Positions 1 through 11,709 of a DNA stretch of 64,000 nucleotides are shown one piece after another (position 1 is the stretch's first letter; the number at the start of each line of letters is the position of its first letter). The stretch comes from Zarea fungicola (lineage: Eukaryota; Ascomycota; Sordariomycetes; Hypocreales; Cordycipitaceae). Both the position numbers and the translations under genes were made by a program. Location of the stretch: contig FWCC01000302.1 of assembly GCA_900169235.1 (NCBI GenBank), positions 49,965 to 113,964 of the forward strand, read 5' to 3'. The notes under the pieces are model-generated. The model was given only the letters and a program-made list of their open reading frames with translations. It was not told where the DNA came from and did no database searches.

Positions 1-255
1 AAGGACATGGGCACGCGCTCCTTTTCCATGGCCAAGAACTTTGGCAAAGTCGGCGCCTTGTTCTCCGGCATCGAGTGCGGCATCGAGGGCATGCGCGCCA
101 AGAACGATCTCGCCAACGGCGTCGCTGCGGGCTGCGTCACCGGCGCCATCCTGGCCAAGAATGCCGGGCCGACGGCCATGGCGGGTGGCTGCGCGGCCTT
201 TGCGGCATTTTCAGCGGCGATTGACGCGTACATGCGACAGCCGGGCGACGAATAA
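1..255 (+). CDS. TIM22: TIM22, mitochondrial inner-membrane translocase subunit (3' end only)
   Basis: This is the C-terminal ~84 residues of a Tim17/Tim22/Tim23-family protein; the gene begins before the window, so base 1 lies inside the coding region. The reading frame is open from base 1 to the TAA at 253-255. The visible part has the family's glycine-rich helices: a [19 protein letters not shown] segment, the loop [10 protein letters not shown], and a last hydrophobic helix rich in Ala and Gly. Tim22 forms the channel of the carrier translocase that inserts metabolite carriers into the inner mitochondrial membrane. The match to Tim22 rather than Tim17 or Tim23 rests on the IEC...R..ND...NG pattern, as I know it. 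It is a housekeeping gene and marks the conserved left edge of the window. Confidence 0.9.
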   Translation, partial: KDMGTRSFSMAKNFGKVGALFSGIECGIEGMRAKNDLANGVAAGCVTGAILAKNAGPTAMAGGCAAFAAFSAAIDAYMRQPGDE

Positions 256-660
256 ATCAATAAAAAAAGACATGACGAAGGCGGGGGGAAAACGAAGCTC
301 CAAAAGTGTATAAAACAAGGGGAAGATTGTGTACGATTGGGGATGGCGCGTTGTGTTTTATTATATTACCTGGGCATTGAAATGGCGTTTTCTGGCATTT
401 TCTGATATACATCTCCACTCGACGACTTTGGTTCATGCCACCAAAGTTGTACCGCTGGATTCTTTTTAGATTTGGACGAGTTTGTCTGATATCTGTACAA
501 CACTTAGAGGCAAAATACACATTGACCACATGGCTACGAGTTGCTCAACTATTCTGGCAAAGTATTTGAAAAGTATTAAAGAGTTATAATCGATCTTGGC
601 ATTGAAACGTAATTCTATGATGTGTGCAATAAAACATCTTTTGGAGGGCACCATCTGCAT
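256..660. other. Convergent intergenic spacer TIM22 / GH16
   Basis: Both neighbouring genes end here. I see only 3' UTR-like, AT-rich sequence and short chance ORFs with no recognisable motif. Confidence 0.6.
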
Positions 661-2043
661 TTATGAAGACTGGTATACTTCAAACGCCCCAAACTCCCAA
701 AAAGCGTTGACGTACGATTCGGGCTTCGTCGCGACATAGTCGGAGCATTTTCCGCCGCCTGATACAAGTTAGTACGTATTCTAGTAGCCACCTCCTGCAA
801 AAAGTGTCGAAGGCAGGGGAGGAAAAAATGGAGGGAAGAAGACCACTTACACCCCGTGCTGTTGTACGTCGCCTCGACCAAGTCACCGCAGAGGTCAATA
901 TTGGCCACAATGGTATTGTTCTGAATCATGGACCCAATGTTGCAGTGCGTGTTGGGAAAGTCCGCCGCCGCCGTGCCCCACGCATCCGGCGTCGGCTTCT
1001 TGCCCGTGACGTCGCTCGGGATCGCATCCCTCGCAAACTGCCACATGCGGATGCCCTCGTCGCGCCACTCCACCGCCATGACGCCGCCCTGCTTCTGGTT
1101 AAACGCCTGGCCGAAGCTCGCCTTGTCCGTGTCCTGCACGCCGCAGCCCGCGTTGTGGTTGTCGTAGACGGAGCACGACGTGTCGAGCTGCTTGCCCGTC
1201 ATCTTGCGCTTGCCGCCGACGCTGCAGCCCTTGTCCGTGTGGAGCGTCATCATGTTGCCCTGGTCGCCGGCGTTGATGGACTCGAGGATGTCAATCTCGC
1301 CGTGCTTGGGCCAGTTGCTGTTGTCCGTGAGCCAGAGGGCGGGCCAGGTGGTGCAGCCGTACGGGGTGTGCTTGATGTCGAAGATGAAAAGGCCCTTGTT
1401 GTACGTCTTTTTCGACTCGATACGCACCGAGAAGCGACCAGTCGAGGCGTCTGGCGTGGAGCCTGGGCCGACGGTGGTGTCGACCTTGAGGACGGCCGAG
1501 TCTTGAGTCGCGTATGTGAGATTCTGGTGGACTTGTTAGTATAAGGAACCCATTTTAACTCTCATGAATGCGACTTGCGTATTGCTTGGCGCCGCCAGCA
1601 TCGACATAGTGAACAAAACCATGGGCTAGACCGTTTTGTTAGTTACTTGCCAGGAGTTGAAAATTTATGGGGTTAGGTCATACCTGGGTCATAGCCGGTA
1701 AAGTAGTTGAACTGGTCAAAGAAGGTTTCTCCCGAGTCTATCCATTGTCAGTCACTTTTTTTTGCTGGTATACTGTGGAAGAAACCTGGGTTCAAATTCG
1801 GTGAGTGAACATACATGTGTCTTGAAGCTTGTAGGACAGCTGAGTGTAGTTGGGATAGGCATTATTCTTGGAGACGGTCACGCCGACAGCAACGGCAATG
1901 ACAATGACAACAACAACGACGACAGCAATGGCGATCCAGATCTTGCGCGCCCAGTAGCGCGGATTCCACCACGGCATGGAGCTAGCCGCCTGGCTTGTCC
2001 TGCCGTACGAGTTGATCTCGCCTTTATCTTCATAACCAGCCAT
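661..2043 (-). CDS. Membrane-anchored GH16 endo-beta-glucanase-like glycosidase
   Basis: Five exons (2043-1815, 1737-1684, 1625-1579, 1523-851, 758-661) give 366 aa. Every join keeps frame, and branch-point-like TACTAAC/AACTAAC sequences precede several acceptors. The N-terminus has a short cytosolic segment and then one strong membrane helix (about residues 34-55, mostly Ile/Val/Ala), so a type II membrane topology is expected. The catalytic domain carries the GH16 signature GEIDILES, in which the two Glu are the nucleophile and acid/base, plus the upstream WPALWLTD strand and a cysteine-rich C-terminus. GH16 enzymes of this kind hydrolyse beta-1,3(4)-glucans and probably act at the cell wall. 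The intron between exons 3 and 4 uses a GC donor (GCAAGT, 1578-1573). The last exon is in a different frame from the long ORF that reads through the last intron. Confidence 0.92.
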
Positions 2044-3424
2044 GGTGGGCGGTTTCTGAGAAAGAAATGTGGAAAATGAATTCCAAAGAGAACAACGACA
2101 GATACACGAAAGGCAAGCAATAACCAGGAAGGGGCGGCAATTAAAAGATTTTCAAAAAGGCGTCCGGCCCAAAGAACGTGGTATGTTGCCTGCAGCGCCG
2201 GGGAATTATAAGGCTGGCGGCGTCGCAACGGAACGGCTTGGCGTAGCCTGATTATTTTCGCGCCAATGGACGGAGGATCGTGCCGGATGGGCGGAGGCGT
2301 GACAGAGTTTAACAGGCCTGTTTACAATAGCCAAGACGTGAATTTGCCAAGATCCAATCTTGTTAAAATGAGACTGGTAACGAGTGACTGTAATTGGAGT
2401 GGGTTGTTAGAATGAAATTGTTCTGCTACCCTTTTCAATACGGGATGGTCGGCATGTTGCTACTCCATTGTAAATCATTGCTGCGCCTCAATTGAATGTG
2501 CATAACGTTAGCTGCAGATACGAGACCCTCAGAAGCAGAACTGTCTTGAGCCTGAGATAGGTTTACCCCTGGCGCATCTTACTGGACAGCATGTGCCTGG
2601 TTAACTGGAGATGGGCAGCCACACCAGCGGCAACAGGCAAACAATCATACACTAATGACCGCTAGAAAAGAAGGAGCTGCATGAAAGGATTTGAGGGACG
2701 CGCGTCATAGCCTCTAGCAACCACAGCCCTGATAAATGTAAAGTACTCGCTTTGACAGAGTCGGTAAGTATCAACAGCAGTACAAGCGGGTTCCCCTGAA
2801 GATCAAGCTTACCATTGGCTACCAGCAGAAACATAGGTGCAACAAGGAAAAGAAGAGACCCGTTCGATGTAGTAATTCCAGGTTTGACTTGTGGAGCTGT
2901 GCGGCAGCCACGGCAACTCCAGTATGTGATTGACAGATGTTCAGTGGATATGCAGGTTCATCCTTTGCCACAAGGGAATGCTGGCGACTACGTAGGTATC
3001 AAAGGCCGACGATCTGACCATCGGGGTTTTGTAGCCTTGTTTTTCTTTCTTCCTTGCTCCCGCCTTTTTTTCTTCTCTTTGCATCTCGTATCCGATGCAC
3101 TAGTGATGAGCGTGGCGGCCACTAACCTTCGACCACCAACCATTTCTTACCAGAAATAAAGAGTCGCTGTCAAGAAAATGATCCACGTTGTCTCAGTGTC
3201 GCTACATTTTCAAATTACATTTTTTTTTAAAAGCCCCGGCTTCCCTCATCACCTCTAACTTCTAAATGCAAACTTCTCCCTATCCAGCCAATGTTGTTGA
3301 TTGCACAACGTCTGGCTTAGCATCTTACAAAGCTCGCCAAAAAAAAAAAACGCTGCGAATAAGAATGATGGGGCATATGGGACTGTGCTGGACACAAACG
3401 AAAGCAAGAAGGCGGGATTCTGAA
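2044..3424. other. Intergenic, upstream of GH16 gene
   Basis: The first ~200 bases should hold the promoter and 5' UTR of the GH16 gene. The short ORFs here have no signal peptide, domain or splice pattern I can support. Confidence 0.5.
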
Positions 3425-4960
3425 TTAGTAGCTACCAGGTTCAGTTGTTGGGTAACTTATACGCAGCTCCTTGGCACTCATTGTATCAAACGGTTTTAAT
3501 CGGTTAGAAAGCTTCGAACGGCTGGAGAGTCCACGGCCAAAGTGGCGGGCATGCATTCCAACTTGAGGCTGCTGGCCAGGCCCCCCAGCATGCGAAGAAT
3601 CCCGTAGCATTACCGTGACGAGCTCGGTAGCATCTGGCGCGCGACCTTTGCGCAGGTCACGTAGGAGGTCCTTGCATGCGGACCACGAGGTGAAGGTGTA
3701 GATGACAGCGTTCCAGAACCCTTGCAACGGGAGCACAAAGGCACTCATAAAATTGAGCACCACGCTGACTTGGCCCCTGTGAATGATCGTGTACACACGG
3801 TTGGCGCTGGATGGTGTCCAAGTAATGAGAATGGCGCTGAAGAAGAGAATAGCACACTTTGTGTATGTCCATGCCGCATCATTTAGTTCGCGGTTGCGAC
3901 GATTGGCCTGGCTCAGCATACGCGTCGTGTGATGTTGCTCTGACACAGTTCCAAAGTTTCTGACATTCTCTTGTGCGAATTTTGCGCCGTCAATACTACA
4001 TTGAACATCACTGATAGAAGGGGCTGATGCAGCACGGTTGTCGGAAGGCGCAGTCGAATACACCAGGCTGCGGGGTGAGGATTGTGGCTGCGAAGAGGTG
4101 ATGGAAGTTCTCTGACCAGCTGGTTCGAAATGAGGAGAATTCTCGGTGCCAGAAATGGGGCGACTAGTGACAACGACTTCTACAGTCTTGGTGAGGCGAT
4201 TCAGACTATTGCCGAAAGAGCGCGGTTCCAAGTCTGCGGAGTGGAAGCTCTGCAGCCGCTTGCGTACCTCGTAGATGGTCCGCCCGGCACGAATATAGAT
4301 AAAAAACGTCACGAGAATCACTAACCTGATTCTAGTTAGCGTCATGACGAGATTAAGATAATATTCTGCTCACCAAATAGGCCCGTAAAAGGAGGCAATG
4401 CGCAATGCGTCCCAGTCCAGTGAAATCCAACACCAGAGGACAGCATTGCCATACACTCTGGTGCCACTCGAGTCTTTAAGAAATATAAACACCAGTGCAG
4501 GCATCATGGGCACTCCATAGCATAGTATGATGTAAAGAATTTCCATTCTACGGAGAGCAATGGCGTCAAACTTATAGTAAAAGGTGAGATAAACATTGAC
4601 CGCCATGGCTAGCGTCCAATACGCGTCGGCGGGCATGAACCTGTGAACTCGTTATCAGCTGTGTTTCTTACAAAGATTGAACAGGAAAGTGATGGCTCAC
4701 ATTTGAAGAATGAAAGCCTGACATTGACACCCAGCAGAGTGAATGTCGGTAAGGAAAGACCGAGACATGAGAGTGCCGATATTGCTCATCATGTTGCCAA
4801 ACGTGGCATAGAGCACAATCCTATTGATAGGCTTATGAAACGCTCTTGACATGCAGAACGTGGTAATGACAAACAGACAACCAAGAAACGAGAATACAGA
4901 ACAGATCTTTTCAATGGTGCCAATAGCCGAAAGCTGACCAGCGGTGAGCTTTGCCGTCAT
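3425..4960 (-). CDS. cAMP-receptor-like seven-transmembrane GPCR
   Basis: Three exons (4960-4701, 4640-4374, 4325-3425) give 475 aa. Splices use GTGAGC donors and GCTGAT/GCTAAC branch points. Exon 1 encodes TM1 and TM2 (starting near TAGQLSAIGTIEKICSVFSF) and a Cys-x-Cys segment. Exon 2 carries TM3-TM4 with a W-C-W-I-S motif. Exon 3 begins in TM5, then has a long Ser/Pro/Thr-rich third intracellular loop (~130 residues), then TM6-TM7 and a cytosolic tail. This order and the long third loop fit the fungal cAMP-receptor-like (Dicty_CAR-like) class, which signals through heterotrimeric G proteins at the plasma membrane in nutrient or development sensing. The ligand cannot be inferred. An in-frame ATG at 5008 would add 16 residues; I prefer 4960 because the protein from there resembles family N-termini. 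Confidence 0.88.
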
Positions 4961-6687
4961 TGTTCTAATCGAACAAACAGGAACGAAGCAAGGAGCAAAT
5001 AGAAACACTTCCTCAGGCAGATATCAGGTCTTCATCAGTTGATAGGGTAGAATGAGGAGTAAATTTGATGGCCAGTAGTAATGAGAACACGGAGGCGAAG
5101 GAAAGAAGATATTGCGTCTTGCTCTCTGCTTGCCGGTGGAGTGCTTTCTTCCCCCCCCGCGACTCTGCACTCTCCAGTACGACGGTATTCCCGGCAGGGG
5201 TACCCTCGAGAATTTATCTATAAGCGAGCCCACGCTGTTGGGTAGGATGGGTAAGCTTAACATCCCTGCAATTGCTGACCCAAAAGTTACGCCATAAGAG
5301 AGGGCCACGAAGTAGAGTACAAGCGGCGTAACAGCAATTTTTCAGCCTAAATAAAACCCACATAAATATACCAAAAGTCTAAATTACTCTTAATATGTTA
5401 TATTTTTACTTCCTTTTTAATTTTTTTTTTGTTATGCTTTATTGTATTTAAGTTTCTCTCGTACTTTCTTGGCAGTCAATTAGATCCTTTTTATTTCCTT
5501 ACCAGGAATTCTCGCATCAAAATGGAAACCGAAAGTATTGTCAATTTTTCTCTCGTACCCGATAAATCAGGGACATGACCTAGGTCTTTTATCCGTTGGT
5601 TGCCCGTTGATTGTTGGTCATCTAAGCGATCGCAGCAGGTGGCGATCACTTCCTTCTGAAGCTCTGCTGCCATGCAAGGAGCGAATTTTGCCCTGACCAT
5701 TTTAAAAAACACCCCATACACTATGCTCTATTAAGAATAGTCATATGTTTTCTCCACCTAGACTTACAGGGATTGTTAAACTAAGAAACAACTGACTCTA
5801 ACGGTGGCTGTCAATGAGGCGCCACCAAATTTAATGCTATTGCGAGGGTATCGGTTGGATAAAGCTTTCCAAACTGGCTGCCATTGAGGCAGGCCACGGC
5901 CTTGATAGGTCACCTGTGGCACAATAGGCGGCATTATTTATGGTAAAATAGGTGGGCATTGTGGTTATGTGTGTCATCTGTGATTCTCTTTGTTGCGGTC
6001 CTCACTGGTGAAGGAAGCGATGCCATCTTAAAGGCACCGAGTTCGCATTCTGGCGTTTGATTGGCTTATATTTTGCGCTAATAAGGATATGTTAAATCTT
6101 TTGACAGGTTGGGGTAGGGTTCTTTTTTTTTTAAAAAAAAACGCATAGGGCAAAATCCGCCTCCGCACCCGGAGGTAGCGACGTGATGCATCTTTTATTT
6201 CGCGCATTCACAGCCTAAAAACAGCCAACCGCCCGATTTACCCATTCTTTTTATAAGCCCAACGTGCGGCCATAGCGACAAACTGTCTCAATATCCTGGT
6301 CAAGGATAGAAAGAGCGTGAAGCATTACCGCTGAAAGGGAACTCGGTCCATTAGTTGCAATAGTTGAGGCACTCTACTGAATTGCCCCTCCTCCACAGTC
6401 AAAAGGCATTGACATTATTAGATTTCACGGGGTTGTAAGCAGAGGCATGTTCAAAATAACCGACAGCGGCTTACTGACCTCAATTTACTTGACACATCGA
6501 AGCGACGTAGGATGATTAGTAGTCTTCAGTAGGTAAGTTATGGCGTATCTGGAACACAAACGTATTAAGAGAAGCGTGCTTGAAGTCTATATAAAGGGAG
6601 CCTCCCGCCAACTGATGACAGAAAGAGCATCTCAATATCGCAGTTTAAATCTAAACCTGCAATCTACAGCTGAAAGACTCGGTCGCA
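4961..6687. other. AT-rich intergenic stretch
   Basis: 5330-5480 is notably AT-rich with T and A runs, and 6121-6141 is a T-run followed by an A-run. No ORF here has a recognisable domain; the ORF at 5024-5308 on the minus strand has no convincing features. The right end holds the promoter of the peptide gene at 6688. Confidence 0.5.
6588..6595 (+). promoter_or_regulatory. TATA box of the cysteine-rich peptide gene
   Basis: TATATAAA lies 93 bases before the ATG at 6688, a normal spacing for a regulated fungal promoter. Confidence 0.5.
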
Positions 6688-7115
6688 ATGCAAATTCCCG
6701 GACTTGTTTCTAGCTTCGCTCTCATTCTCACCGCGGCTCCGGCCCTGGCTGCTCCCGATGGCAGTGCTAAAGCGGAAGCTCTAGCAAAAATCCAAGCCGC
6801 ACACCCTGAGCTTGGTCAGGCCGATCGTAACGCTGCCGCCTTCGCGTACCTCGAAGCCGTGGACGTAATCAGCCAACTTGGAGAGAAACCCATCGTAAGT
6901 TCAAATTCTGTTATGCAGTCTCACCTAAACATCAAAAATAATCAATCTGTGAAACATAATGCTAATAGTAAAAGGACCGCCGGAGCATTGAGAAGCGCTG
7001 CTGCTCTTGCTGCGGAGAAGGAGCCAAGGGCTGTGTGACGGCAGTTTTTACTCTTGGAACTTGCTGCGGTAGACTTAAAGATGGAAGCTGCTTCTTTAGA
7101 AAGGGCATTCCTTGA
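6688..7115 (+). CDS. Small secreted cysteine-rich peptide precursor with dibasic (Kex2-type) site
   Basis: Two exons, 6688-6894 and 6975-7115, joined in phase 0 across an 80-base intron (donor GTAAGT, branch TGCTAAT, acceptor AAAG), give 115 aa. Residues 1-21 are a clear signal peptide ending in Ala-Leu-Ala. A ~56-residue pro-region rich in Ala, Glu and Lys contains no Cys. It ends in Glu-Lys-Arg, after which the last 38 residues contain eight Cys in the pattern CC-x-CC-x6-C-x9-CC-x7-C. This is the layout of a secreted prepropeptide cut by Kex2 in the Golgi to free a disulfide-rich peptide. Translating without the intron gives a different tail that lacks this pattern. A TATA box sits 93 bases upstream. 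I do not recognise the mature peptide; an effector, antimicrobial or signalling peptide are all possible. Confidence 0.72.
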
Positions 7116-7862
7116 AGCTGGCACTTTGATATCTTGTTTATATAACGGGGAGAGTGCGGGTTCACACCTAGCAAAGTTGAATTTCTGATTTGGAGTGTCG
7201 AAAAAAGAGAAAACAAAATAAAAGAAATTCAATGCGTTAAGACGTATAGTTAACTTGAAAATTTTCTATAAAATAGAAAACTGCTGAAGTCTTGGTAATT
7301 AATACGTGAAAAGTAAGCCCTATTAGTTAGTTGTAATGTTGTATCAAGACACTCGCCAACTGCCTTTGCTAGTTGGCAATCTCTACTATTTGAAAGTAAG
7401 AAAATCAGGTTTATTCCTATCCATTACTCTTGCTTTCAGGTAGTATGCCGAGTGAAGACGAAACCATCGCAAAAAAGCCTTTTAATTCCTCGGGAATCTC
7501 AACGCACCAATTTAAAAGAGGCGCGAGACTTCGACCCATAAGCACTCAGTCATTTGGCGCCGCGTTCCTGCTGTCTTTGGGAGTTTTGGACATCGCCTTT
7601 ACAACACATATTATGGTGTAACAGGAAATCAGCTGAGCGGCTGTGCCATAGCAGTAGACATTGTGTCTATACTCGTACGACACGCATTCTAGCACATTTG
7701 TGAATACGAGAACCCTAATTTCCTGAACACCTTGTTATGGACTATTCCTTAGGGAGGCTATAGTCCCCATCATAGCTGGTTAAATCTGAGTTGCTATTTT
7801 TCTAGAAATGTAGAAGACAAGAGTCATGTAGGAAACTGGAAGCAAGAAACCGACACTTTCAC
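7116..7862. other. Convergent intergenic spacer
   Basis: 3' regions of the peptide gene and the carbonic anhydrase gene. A hairpin-forming TTTTCTAT...ATAGAAAA sits at about 7261-7279. The ORF at 7430-7621 has no recognisable features. Confidence 0.5.
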
Positions 7863-8412
7863 CTATTCCACTTGCTGAAGAAGACCTGTATCGGTGTTGT
7901 AGATAAAGCCGCTGACACGAATTTTCGGCATTAGAAGCGGATGTGCCCTCATGTATGCGACCGCCTCCTTTGTCGAGGTTTCCAGGTTATCAATACCGAG
8001 GACGGGGAACTTGTCTACGGCCTCTGATTCTTCAAGGCCCAGATTATTCTTAATAAGAGCATGGCCAGCCTCCGTCGAGATTCCAATAAGACCGCATTTT
8101 GTGTGTTTAATGATATGAATTTCCTCACCGCCCAATGCATGAGTAGCTAGAAGAGCAGACCGCGCGCCATCTTCTGCATATGCTCCAGCATTTCGGATAA
8201 TAGTAGCCTCGCCTACCCTATAACCACACACTGCCAATGGATCAATGCGGCAATCCATGTATGTAACTATAGTAACTGTTACTATATGAAACAATGCGCA
8301 CCAAATAGTACATACTAATGACAATTTTCCGCGAAGGGCGGATACCTAGGCCGGTACTGTCAAACGTGCTGGCGAATTTCTTGTTGTTCTCAATCAGCCC
8401 GTTCAAATCCAT
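7863..8412 (-). CDS. Beta-class carbonic anhydrase-like protein
   Basis: Two exons, 8412-8316 and 8266-7863, give 166 aa. Beta-carbonic anhydrases interconvert CO2 and bicarbonate using zinc bound by two Cys and one His. All the expected residues are visible: Cys with the Asp-Arg dyad in YMDCRID right after the splice, the RNAGA strand, and the His-x2-Cys pair in HTKCG. The protein is short, like the small single-domain class, and has no evident signal or mitochondrial peptide (it starts MDLNGLIENNKKFA), so it is probably cytosolic. Without the first exon the frame would appear truncated. It is divergent from the MFS gene at 9266 across an ~850-base shared upstream region. Confidence 0.86.
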
Positions 8413-9265
8413 TCTGGTGGGCTAATGGTACGGAAAGTAATATGTTGGTAAATCTTGCTCTGGCACTTGGCAACGGGTGATTGAAGTAGTATTGAGTTTG
8501 AGTTTGAGGATGAAGCTGTCGACCTGGTGCTAGAATTTGGCACCACTGAGTTTCTCAGCTCTTATATAGCAGATCCATTCACAGACAAAACGTCAATCTA
8601 ATAGCTTTGGAATCGCACACTGACTTAGTCTTAGAAGCTGTCAGAGCTGGATTTCCAATATGTTGGCTTACAAATTGGAGTAGTTAATGCGACAGTTGGG
8701 CTCCGTACTCCAAGGATAAAGGTAACCCTGACGCAGCTGTGCAACGCCCAGGAGTAAGGTCAGCATATTCCATGTCAAGCTTAGCTTAGCATCAAAGTCC
8801 AGCAACCAGCCACGGCTGTTGCTGTCATAACGACCCAATTACACAAGAATCGCGGACACCGAGCCAGTCCCGAAACAGCAAATGCTGATCCTTGTTCTGC
8901 ATATCTCCCCACTTTTAATTCCTAACCGTGGAAGACATTCCACATCTTTGGAATTGGTCAACACTCAGAGCGCGCTGAATTGTAGTCGCTTTATAGACTA
9001 ACTTGGTCTGTAAGGCAGTGGCTCGTGTTCTCTCAGTGGAGTAGGTTTGTTTCCATGCATCAGGTGCGGTCAGACTTTTCTGAAACTTTATACGGAGTCG
9101 GCTTCGTAAGCAGCAAAAGTTGCCGAGCGACCTTGGAAAAGAATTTTACAGTCGTGCAGTCTAATACAAATACAATTGTCTCCGTTTCATGACTTAAATT
9201 ATGATGTATGCATTCTCTTTCCTCTCACCCACCCCCAAATCCTTGCAAGCGGCAGTGACGCAACC
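8413..9265. promoter_or_regulatory. Divergent upstream region between carbonic anhydrase and MFS genes
   Basis: 853 bases separate the two start codons, so the promoters of both genes must lie here. A TATA-like TATATAAG on the minus strand (8561-8568) suits the carbonic anhydrase gene. No coding sequence is evident. Confidence 0.5.
8561..8568 (-). promoter_or_regulatory. TATA box of the carbonic anhydrase gene
   Basis: TATATAAG read on the minus strand, about 150 bases before the ATG at 8412. Confidence 0.4.
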
Positions 9266-11032
9266 ATGGAGGCCTATTTTCAATACCAAAGAGTTCGACA
9301 TTCAGTCCGCCAGCATCTCTCTCGTCTAAAAGAAGACTCTAGTACTAGACGCACTGAACTTGGGCCGAAAAATAATACAAGGTACGTCCAGGTGTCCACA
9401 GCGTAGAATTCTGGTTCAAGCTCATGCCAGTGCAAAAGTGAGAGGTTCTGCGAAGGAGGCGTCTTGCAAAAGCCATGCCCTGGGAAACCAAAAGACTCCA
9501 AGGAGGTAATAATCGTGGGATGGGACGGAAGAAATGACCCCTTGAATCCCGCAAATGGAAGTACGGGAAGCAAGCTCTTCATGACAATGTTGGTTACTTT
9601 GATTGCAATTTCGGTCACAGCAGCATCTGCTATTGATGCTTGTGGGGTAAAGCAATATAGTGCATACTTTCATGTATCTGAGGTTGTTGGATCTTTAGCC
9701 ACGGGTATGAAATGACACATTTGATGAATCCAAATCTTGAGAGATCCAGGGGCTAACCATTCTCAAAGGCCTTTTCCTCATCGGGTTTGCTGTTGGGTCA
9801 CTCATCTCTGGCCCTTTCTCCGAAACTTTTGGGCGGAACGCGATTTACTTGACAACGATGGCATTGTACTTGATCTTCATTATGGCATCAGGAATTGCTC
9901 CCAATATCCAGAGTCACCTGGTTTTTCGATTTCTCGCTGGCCTCTCCGCATCTACACCACTAAGCTGTGCTGGTGGCACGGTCGCAGACTTGTGGAATCC
10001 GCTGGAGAAAACGTATGCATTTCCTGTCTATGCAATACCATCATTTAGTGGACCGATGATTGGACAGCTCATTGGAAGCTATATTCCCGATACCCTAGGC
10101 TGGCGCTGGCTGGAGTGGGTAATGCTTCTTATGGGAGGGGCAGTACTGGCAATAGTCCTTTTGTTTCAACCCGAAACATATGGCGATCTGATACTTTACT
10201 GGAAAGCGTCAATACTCCGCAAAGAAACCGGTGATGAACGATATCGAGCCCCGATGGAAGTAAATCAAGCGCGCCTGAGTCAACGTTTGCAGGTAGCTGT
10301 TCAGCGACCGTTTACGATGTTCTACTCTGAGCCGATTATTATCCTATTCTCGCTGTATTTGACTATTATCTATATTATCCTTTTTACGTTCTTGGAGGGC
10401 TATACTTTTATATTTGGTGAGACATACAACTTGACTTCTGGGCTGACTAGCATCTGCTGGGCTGCAATGCTAGTCGGCATACTGCTTGTCAGCTGCGTGG
10501 TGCCGGTTGTTTATAGCTTGACTGCGAAGTCCTATAGACGGAGCTCTTCCAATTCAGTGGCGCCTGAAATGAGACTCTGGTATGCAATGCTCGGTGGTGC
10601 CCCTGCTGTGCCAATAAGTTTGTTCTGGATGGGATGGACTAGTAAAGTGAGTTCTGCTGTCGTTCAACTAACTTGCGATTGAGTAATAATATTCTTTATC
10701 AGCCTGAGATATCAATCTGGTCTCCTCTAATAGCTTCTGTTTTCTTTGGCTACGGTATCACAACAATATTTATTGTTTCAAATATGTACCTCATTGATGC
10801 GTATACCAAATACTCTGCATCCGCCTTGGGATTTCTTGTTTTTACACGCTATGTGGTTGCAGGGGGTATCACTATCGCTGGTGGCCCGATTTATCTGTCT
10901 TTAGGTGTGAAGTACACGCTGACAGTCCTTGGGTCCATAAGCACCATTATGGCTGCTGTACCATACTTGCTGTACATATATGGACCAAGAATTCGAAGCA
11001 GCAAATATGCGGTAAACATGGACTCAGAATGA
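9266..11032 (+). CDS. Major facilitator superfamily transporter (DHA1-type, 12 TM)
   Basis: Exons are about 9266-9381, ~9439-9704, 9769-10646 and 10703-11032. The last two introns are clear (GTATGA...AAAG and GTGAGT...TCAG). The first acceptor is not resolved: 9439 or 9445 keep frame with the GTACGT donor at 9382. The cytosolic N-terminus ends in VGWDGRNDPLNP, the usual lead into TM1 of fungal drug:H+ antiporters. Twelve hydrophobic helices follow, with motif A as GPFSETFGR between TM2 and TM3 and a PETYGDL motif after TM6. The large loop after TM6 is cytosolic. Proteins of this class export drugs or secondary metabolites at the plasma membrane. The substrate is not inferable; position among GST, peroxiredoxin and regulators suggests an export or self-protection role. 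Confidence 0.84.
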
Positions 11033-11709
11033 GGCTCAAACATGGTCTTTTGAGATAGAATTAAACATAGTGACAGCAGAAAGGTGAATTATAGGCTGGA
11101 GTTCGTGGATTTTATTTATGTACGTGCGTCACACAGGCGGGGCTTACTCGCTACTTTGCTGAATTTGTTTCTTTGTTGAAAAGGAACGGAATTTACATGT
11201 TGGGTCACATAGGCAATCTCACGAGTGCAGCGCCGAGCGGTGCGTTGACCAGCGAATGTAGACTTAACCCACTCACATCATGACAGATCATGCGGCGCCA
11301 CGAAACGCATACCTCTGGGGCAATTGGTAGCTTTTACTGGGTGTGAGGCGAAAGTTTTGAGCTCCTGTTGGGTGCCCTTTTGGAAGGTAGCCTTTTCTAA
11401 CCTTTAGTACACCCACATGCATTTTCATGTGCCGTTCATTCTCCTAAGAGATAGCCGTTAGCCTTTCCCAAAATATTGATAGAGGAGAGAAATGAACTAT
11501 TTATGAATAGTCTAAATTTGGAAACTTTGTGGGATTCGGCATTGCTGGATTGTCATGGATGGTAAGGAGTAGCTGGTGAAGTACCTAAGAACGCTCCAAC
11601 TGGCCCGTTGACCTCTTCAAGGCCCTCAACGTACACTTAGAGTAATCTGTTTATTCTTAACTGGAGAAAAAAAGGACCGGTTCATAAAGGAACTCCCTAA
11701 TCAGAGACA
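11033..11709. other. Intergenic, promoter of the peroxiredoxin-like gene
   Basis: No supported coding sequence. The right part serves as the 5' region of the gene at 11710. Confidence 0.5.

Noticed and set aside
804..1544. 246-codon plus-strand ORF
   Set aside because: It is the antisense of the GH16 catalytic exon, whose protein motifs and splice sites are clear; the open frame is a GC-rich codon effect.
8266..8324. Carbonic anhydrase seemed to have an odd hydrophobic N-terminus
   Set aside because: The residues come from reading the intron; a proper first exon with an ATG at 8412 splices in frame.
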